From Verrucomicrobia bacterium UBA1263 (GTDB taxonomy: Bacteria > Verrucomicrobiota > Verrucomicrobiia > Limisphaerales > UBA1412): DNA of 8,595 bases. The position numbers and the translations under genes were made by a program. The notes under the pieces are model-generated. The model saw nothing but the letters and a program-made list of their open reading frames with translations. It searched no databases and was not told the origin of the DNA. The stretch spans positions 1,236 to 9,830 of the forward strand of contig DBVN01000048.1 in assembly GCA_002308515.1 (NCBI GenBank). Reading direction: 5' to 3'. This document shows positions 6,088 through 8,595 of this stretch, one piece after another (the first letter of the stretch is position 1; the number at the start of each line of letters is the position of its first letter).

Positions 6088-6369
6088 TTACTGGATCCAA
6101 GGACCGAGCATCCCGATGTCTTCATGAGGTCTCGGAAACACCTGGACGTTGATGACTTCACCGATCTGAGCCGCCGCCGCTGCCGCTGCGTCTGTCGCCG
6201 CCTTGACGGCCGCCACATCACCACGGAACACGCCGGAGACATAACCGCTGCCGATCTTTTCCCAGCCGGTCAGGGTCACATCCGCCGCTTTCAGAGCCGC
6301 GTCACAGGCTTCCACTAACGCGCAGAGGCCCTTCGTTTCAATCATTCCTACAGCCAATTGTTGTGCCAT
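6088..6369 (-). CDS. BMC-H hexameric shell protein, copy 2
   Basis: A 93-residue single BMC domain protein, expected to form hexameric facets. Landmarks: MAQQLAVGMIETKGLCALVEA at the start, interface Lys27 (ALKAADV), the pore loop KIGSGYVSG at 38-46 with the canonical I-G-S-G, FRGDVAAVKAATDA (48-61), and the edge motif FPRPHED at 78-84. This is the most PduA-like of the three copies at the pore. An alanine run covers residues 61-67 in the second helix. The first residues up to Leu5 form a slightly longer lead than in the 89-residue copy. It follows the first BMC-H gene by 23 bp with an AT-rich, weakly purine leader, and is followed after 44 bp by the GTG-started kinase gene. Confidence 0.96.
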   Translation of the reverse strand: MAQQLAVGMIETKGLCALVEACDAALKAADVTLTGWEKIGSGYVSGVFRGDVAAVKAATDAAAAAAAQIGEVINVQVFPRPHEDIGMLGPWIQ

Positions 6370-6392
6370 ATTCTTATCTCTTTCTCTGGTTG

Positions 6393-6662
6393 TTATTTCA
6401 CGAAAACTTTCAGCAGTTCTTCATGCGGGCGGGCGATGACGTGTGAGCTGATCAGCTCACCGACTTTTGCCGCCGCTTTGGAGCCAGCTTCCACAGCTGC
6501 CTTCACACTGCCTACGTCGCCTTTGACCATCACTGTGATCATAGCTCCGCCGATAGCGATCGTCTTGACCAGCGAGACACTCGCCGCCTTGGCCATCGCG
6601 TCCGCAGCTTCAACGCTGCCTACATAACCTTTGGTTTCCACCATTCCTAGCGCTTCGCTCAT
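6393..6662 (-). CDS. BMC-H hexameric shell protein, copy 1
   Basis: An 89-residue minimal BMC-H protein, the first shell gene of the operon and so possibly the most abundant facet protein. It shows the whole fold: MSEALGMVETKGYVGSVEAAD, interface Lys25 (MAKAASV), pore loop IGGAM at 37-41, VMVKGDVGSVKAAVEAG (44-60), and the edge motif HVIARPHEE at 74-82. It is closest to textbook PduA/CcmK-type length, with almost no tail. It lies 42 bp after pduL; that spacer is AT-rich with a run of eight T on the coding strand just after the pduL stop but no convincing hairpin. No GGAG-type ribosome site precedes the ATG, which is preceded by AT-rich sequence (ATATATTATT). Confidence 0.97.
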   Translation of the reverse strand: MSEALGMVETKGYVGSVEAADAMAKAASVSLVKTIAIGGAMITVMVKGDVGSVKAAVEAGSKAAAKVGELISSHVIARPHEELLKVFVK

Positions 6663-6704
6663 AATAATATATTAGCTTCTGTTCAGGGTTATTAAAAAAA
6701 ATGT

Positions 6705-7385
6705 TTATTGTTTGAGTAGTTCGCAAAAACTCTTCGGGTTCAAGTGACACGCGTTCGCCTCATCGGTATCGACGTGTACTTCCAGCTTAAAGCCCTTGGT
6801 CACACGCACCAGCGTGTTGGCCAGGGTGATCCCGCAGTCTCCGTGAATCTTGAGATTCATCATATCTCCGTTCTTGACCCCGTAGAACGCGGCATCTTCT
6901 TCGCCCATGTGGACGTGGCGCAGGGCGCGGATCACGCCCGAATCCATTTCAAAGAAGCCGGCCGGCCCCATCAGCATACAGCCCGGTGTGCCTTCCACAT
7001 CGCCAGAGAGTCTGGCGGGAATGTCAAAGCCCAGCGAGACCGCGTCCGTATAGGCCAGTTCGACCTGGTTCATCTTGCGGCAGGGACCCAGAATGCGCAG
7101 ATTGGAAATGATCCGGCTGCGCGGTCCGATCAATGTCACGGTCTCTTTGGCCGCGAATTGTCCTGCCTGATAAAGGTTTTTGTGAACGTTCAGCTGGTAC
7201 CCGGCTCCAAACAATGCTTCCACGGCCTCCTGTGTCAGGTGGCAGTGGCGCGCGCTCACGTTCACCACAAGGGGATTGGGCGCATTTACAGACTCAGGTA
7301 ATTTCTTCCCAAGCTTAGAGTAAACAAGTTCTCTGACCATCTTTTCGATCGTCAGCTTGTCAGGTATTTGCCTCAGTTCAGCCAT
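6705..7385 (-). CDS. pduL: PduL-type phosphate acyltransferase (phosphotransacylase) with N-terminal encapsulation peptide
   Basis: A 226-residue PduL, which swaps CoA for phosphate on an acyl-CoA and so regenerates CoA inside the shell. Two tandem PduL half-domains are visible with the zinc-binding pairs His47/His49 (SARHCHL) and His157/His159 (RHVHMGEED), Glu81 (AAKETV), and a further His204 (EVHVDTDEAN). These match the ligand pattern known for the Rhodopseudomonas enzyme. Residues about 11-29 (LTIEKMVRELVYSKLGKKL) form a short amphipathic helix before the catalytic part, as in microcompartment-targeted PduL. I chose ATG 7385; the frame continues 12 bases upstream to a TTG at 7397, giving four extra residues, which I consider less likely. 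Neither start has a Shine-Dalgarno core. It is the first gene of the operon, facing the DeoR gene across a 97-bp gap. Confidence 0.95.
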   Translation of the reverse strand: MAELRQIPDKLTIEKMVRELVYSKLGKKLPESVNAPNPLVVNVSARHCHLTQEAVEALFGAGYQLNVHKNLYQAGQFAAKETVTLIGPRSRIISNLRILGPCRKMNQVELAYTDAVSLGFDIPARLSGDVEGTPGCMLMGPAGFFEMDSGVIRALRHVHMGEEDAAFYGVKNGDMMNLKIHGDCGITLANTLVRVTKGFKLEVHVDTDEANACHLNPKSFCELLKQ

Positions 7386-7433
7386 AACATCGGGCAAAGA
7401 GCATCTCAGATTCTGGAGGAAAAGTCAACTTCA

Positions 7434-7462
7434 TTTATCTTTTTTCTTGCAAAAAATTCCAA
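7434..7462 (-). promoter_or_regulatory. Candidate sigma70-like promoter of the microcompartment operon
   Basis: On the minus strand TTGGAA (7462-7457) and GATAAA (7439-7434) are separated by exactly 17 bp, each matching 4 of 6 consensus positions. Transcription would begin near 7427 and give a leader of about 40 bases before the pduL ATG. The -35 element overlaps the repeat array described at 7447-7475. An alternative -35, TTGACT at 7428-7423, has no good -10 partner. This is a prediction by eye and promoter consensus in this group of bacteria may differ. Confidence 0.35.
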
Positions 7463-7475
7463 AATCTTCCAAAAT
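7447..7475. promoter_or_regulatory. Three 10-bp-phased direct repeats, candidate DeoR-family operator
   Basis: Nine-base units start at 7447 (TTGCAAAAA), 7457 (TTCCAAAAT) and 7467 (TTCCAAAAT). The last two are identical and the first matches 7 of 9. One helical turn separates them, so they lie on one face of the DNA. DeoR-family repressors commonly bind direct repeats of this kind, and the regulator gene starts 8 bp downstream. The array overlaps the candidate promoters in both directions, which fits control of the operon together with autoregulation. Confidence 0.5.
7447..7475 (+). promoter_or_regulatory. Candidate promoter of the DeoR-family gene, possibly giving a leaderless message
   Basis: On the plus strand TTGCAA (7447-7452) and CAAAAT (7470-7475) are 17 bp apart, each with 4 of 6 consensus matches. 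Transcription would begin at about 7481-7484, at or next to the GTG start proposed at 7483. That would agree with the absence of a Shine-Dalgarno sequence before this gene. The region is AT-rich, so chance matches are likely and confidence is low. Confidence 0.2.
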
Positions 7476-7482
7476 ACACAGC

Positions 7483-8265
7483 GTGCAGGCTGAAGAACGT
7501 CAGTATAAAATTTATAATTATTTGCAAGAGAAAGAATTTTGCTCTCTTGATGAATTGTCGGAAATTTTAAACACATCCATTTCCTCCATCCGCAGGGATG
7601 TCAATCGCCTTGAAAAGAAGGGGTTGATCCGCAGAACCCACGGGGGAGCCCGGTTAACGGATCGGTTGGAACCGGGAAATCTTCTGGCCGCTCCGAATAT
7701 TTCGGTACTGGCTGATGTGAAGAAGAAGATCGGATTTTGCTGCGCTTCTCTCATATCTCCGGGACAGACGATCATAATGGATGGAGGTTCAACGGTTTAC
7801 AGTGTGGCGCAGCGTCTGATGTCCAAGCATCCTATCGTTATCACTAATTCCCTGCCTATAGCCAACTTATATTCATCCTACAGTCAGGTGGAGGTACATG
7901 TGACCGGCGGTGTGATCTATCCGCGGCTGGGAGTGCTGACAGGTCCCAAAGCTGTGGAGGGGTTCTCTAAGATACACGCGGACGTAGCTATCATGGGAGC
8001 CGGGGGACTGACTTTGGATGAAGGAGTTACAAATACTCATGCGCTGCTGATAGATATGCAGCTGGCGATGATCCATGCGGCGCAAAAGGTGATTTTCTGT
8101 ATGGATTCGACTAAACTGAGCCGGCGTTCGCTGTTCTTTTTGTGCGCGGCCAGCTATATCCAGACGCTGGTGACGGATTCCGGCGCTGATCCCAAGTTTA
8201 TCAAAGCATTGAGAAGCAAAGGAATAGAAGTCCATATCGCTGGAGAGAAACCGGCCGAATTCTAA
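7483..8265 (+). CDS. DeoR-family transcriptional regulator of the microcompartment locus
   Basis: A 260-residue repressor-type protein of usual DeoR length. Residues 4-57 are the winged helix-turn-helix: EERQYKIYNYLQ, then SLDELSEILNTSISSIRRDVNRL (21-43) with the recognition helix, and KKGLIRRTHGGARL (45-58), the family signature. The C-terminal sugar-phosphate sensor domain follows: DGGSTVYSVA at 100-109, TNSLPIA (121-127), VHVTGGVIYPR (138-148), ADVAIMGAGGLTLDEG (167-181) and DSTKLSRRSLF (208-218). The ligand is likely a phosphorylated sugar or product of the fucose/rhamnose route, an inference from context. I chose GTG 7483 because it puts the start where family members begin (M..EERQ.KI); the frame stays open upstream to 7357, but the extra 42 residues overlap pduL and are unlike the family. 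TTG at 7447 is another possible start. It diverges from the operon and is followed 15 bp later by an Fkp-like gene. Confidence 0.92.
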   Translation: MQAEERQYKIYNYLQEKEFCSLDELSEILNTSISSIRRDVNRLEKKGLIRRTHGGARLTDRLEPGNLLAAPNISVLADVKKKIGFCCASLISPGQTIIMDGGSTVYSVAQRLMSKHPIVITNSLPIANLYSSYSQVEVHVTGGVIYPRLGVLTGPKAVEGFSKIHADVAIMGAGGLTLDEGVTNTHALLIDMQLAMIHAAQKVIFCMDSTKLSRRSLFFLCAASYIQTLVTDSGADPKFIKALRSKGIEVHIAGEKPAEF

Positions 8266-8268
8266 AGA

Positions 8269-8276
8269 AGGAAGAT
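8269..8276 (+). promoter_or_regulatory. Strong ribosome binding site of the Fkp-like gene
   Basis: GAAGGAAG is located between the DeoR stop at 8265 and the ATG at 8281. It is one of very few clear Shine-Dalgarno sequences in the window and supports ATG 8281 as the start. Confidence 0.6.
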
Positions 8277-8280
8277 AAGA

Positions 8281-8595
8281 ATGAAAGGTTTGACTCCATA
8301 TTGGGACGCTCTGATCGTGACGGCATCCAATGATGTCCAGGCGGACGCGTACCGGATGCTTCTTTCGTCCCGGAACGGGAGCGGTGTCCTGGCACCTTTC
8401 AAACGCTGGCTGGTGGTGGCGGATCCCGGCGGGCGGAGGATTGGCAGCGGCGGCAGCACTCTTTTATGTTTGATGGAGATCGTTCGGGCCGAGTGTCAAA
8501 GCCGGGGGATTTTGATAGATTCGTGGAAGAAATTGGAAGATTTTCTTTGTTCTCTGCGCGTCATGATCGTCCATGCCGGCGGAGATTCCCGGCGG
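8281..8595 (+). CDS. Fkp/L-fucokinase family protein (GDP-fucose pyrophosphorylase-like N-terminal domain), 5' part only
   Basis: An open frame begins at ATG 8281 and runs to the window edge after 105 codons with no stop. A good ribosome site, GAAGGAAG, lies about 6 bases upstream, and the gene follows the DeoR stop by 15 bp, so both are probably co-transcribed. Two motifs suggest the family: RRIGSGGSTL at residues 52-61 and VHAGGDSRR at 97-105. They match the start of the nucleotidyltransferase-like domain of bacterial Fkp and eukaryotic fucokinase/GDP-fucose pyrophosphorylase (Bacteroides Fkp has KKLGSGGGTSW and LLHAGGQSRR in the same order and spacing). Full Fkp proteins are about 950 residues with a GHMP kinase domain at the C-terminus; whether this gene has that domain cannot be seen. 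In Fkp the product is GDP-fucose via fucose-1-phosphate, different from the fuculose-1-phosphate route served by the aldolase. Confidence 0.78.
   Translation, partial: MKGLTPYWDALIVTASNDVQADAYRMLLSSRNGSGVLAPFKRWLVVADPGGRRIGSGGSTLLCLMEIVRAECQSRGILIDSWKKLEDFLCSLRVMIVHAGGDSRR

Noticed and set aside
6160..6200. GCC/GCT-rich repetitive stretch
   Set aside because: It encodes the alanine run of a BMC-H helix and is simple codon repetition, not a repeat element.
6691..6735. Possible terminator after pduL (run of eight T on the coding strand)
   Set aside because: Only a weak 4-bp stem (AGTT/AACT) lies before the T-run and it overlaps the pduL end. The operon clearly continues, so at most this causes slight attenuation.
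7415..7419. GGAGG on the plus strand upstream of the DeoR gene
   Set aside because: It is over 60 bases from GTG 7483 and 27 bases before TTG 7447, and no suitable in-frame start lies at normal distance.
7423..7428. TTGACT as the -35 box of the operon promoter
   Set aside because: It is near-consensus, but at 17-18 bp spacing the only -10 candidates are poor (GATGCT), so the TTGGAA/GATAAA pair was preferred.
7357..7482. Longer N-terminus for the DeoR-family protein
   Set aside because: The 42 extra residues overlap the start of pduL, are unlike DeoR N-termini and would cover the promoter region; GTG 7483 fits the family start.
1..8595. Search for tRNA, rRNA, insertion sequence, CRISPR or phage features
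   Set aside because: No inverted-repeat-bounded transposase, spaced repeat array or tRNA-like cloverleaf was seen; no gap between genes exceeds 100 bp.

Overview
The window carries most of a bacterial microcompartment (BMC) locus of the type first described in Planctomycetes and relatives (the PVC-type or fucose/rhamnose BMC). Evidence is the set of genes on the minus strand: a PduL-type phosphotransacylase, three BMC-H shell proteins, three BMC-P (EutN/CcmL) shell proteins, a PduP/EutE-type acylating aldehyde dehydrogenase, a class II sugar-phosphate aldolase, an acetate-kinase-family protein and a lactate/malate dehydrogenase-family protein. No diol dehydratase, glycyl-radical enzyme, BMC-T shell protein or B12 gene is present in the window, so the aldolase is the best candidate for the signature enzyme. 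Gene content suggests a member of the PVC superphylum (Planctomycetota, Verrucomicrobiota, Kiritimatiellota or Lentisphaerota). I cannot place it more finely from sequence alone.

Layout. From a control region at about 7386-7482 the minus strand reads, in order of transcription: pduL (7385-6705), BMC-H (6662-6393), BMC-H (6369-6088), acetate-kinase-like gene with a GTG start (6043-4856), BMC-H (4835-4527), BMC-P (4523-4212), aldehyde dehydrogenase (4203-2770), BMC-P (2766-2500), BMC-P (2503-2192), class II aldolase (2195-1149), lactate/malate dehydrogenase-like gene (1128-205), and the first 65 codons of an unrecognised gene (197 to beyond position 1). Gaps are 44 bp or less, and two junctions overlap as ATGA, so this looks like one operon. 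On the plus strand, diverging from it, are a DeoR-family regulator (7483-8265) and, 15 bp later, the start of a gene of the Fkp/L-fucokinase (GDP-fucose pyrophosphorylase) family (8281 to beyond 8595).

How it probably works (inference from the families). Fuculose-1-phosphate or rhamnulose-1-phosphate enters a shell of BMC-H hexamers and BMC-P pentamers. The aldolase splits it to dihydroxyacetone phosphate and lactaldehyde. The aldehyde dehydrogenase turns lactaldehyde into lactyl-CoA with NAD+, PduL makes lactyl-phosphate and recycles CoA, and the kinase-family protein could yield lactate and ATP. The dehydrogenase could recycle NAD(H). The aldolase (C-terminal), aldehyde dehydrogenase (N-terminal) and PduL (N-terminal) each have a short amphipathic helix fitting an encapsulation peptide. 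The DeoR protein likely controls both directions: three 10-bp-phased repeats sit between the diverging genes and overlap both predicted promoters.

The system as a whole is a known BMC class. The points most worth following are the operator-like repeat array, the acetate-kinase homologue with several changed active-site positions, the Arg at the specificity position of the 'lactate' dehydrogenase, the fused N-terminal domain and Cys-rich segments on the cargo enzymes, and the Fkp-like gene beside a fucose/rhamnose-type BMC.
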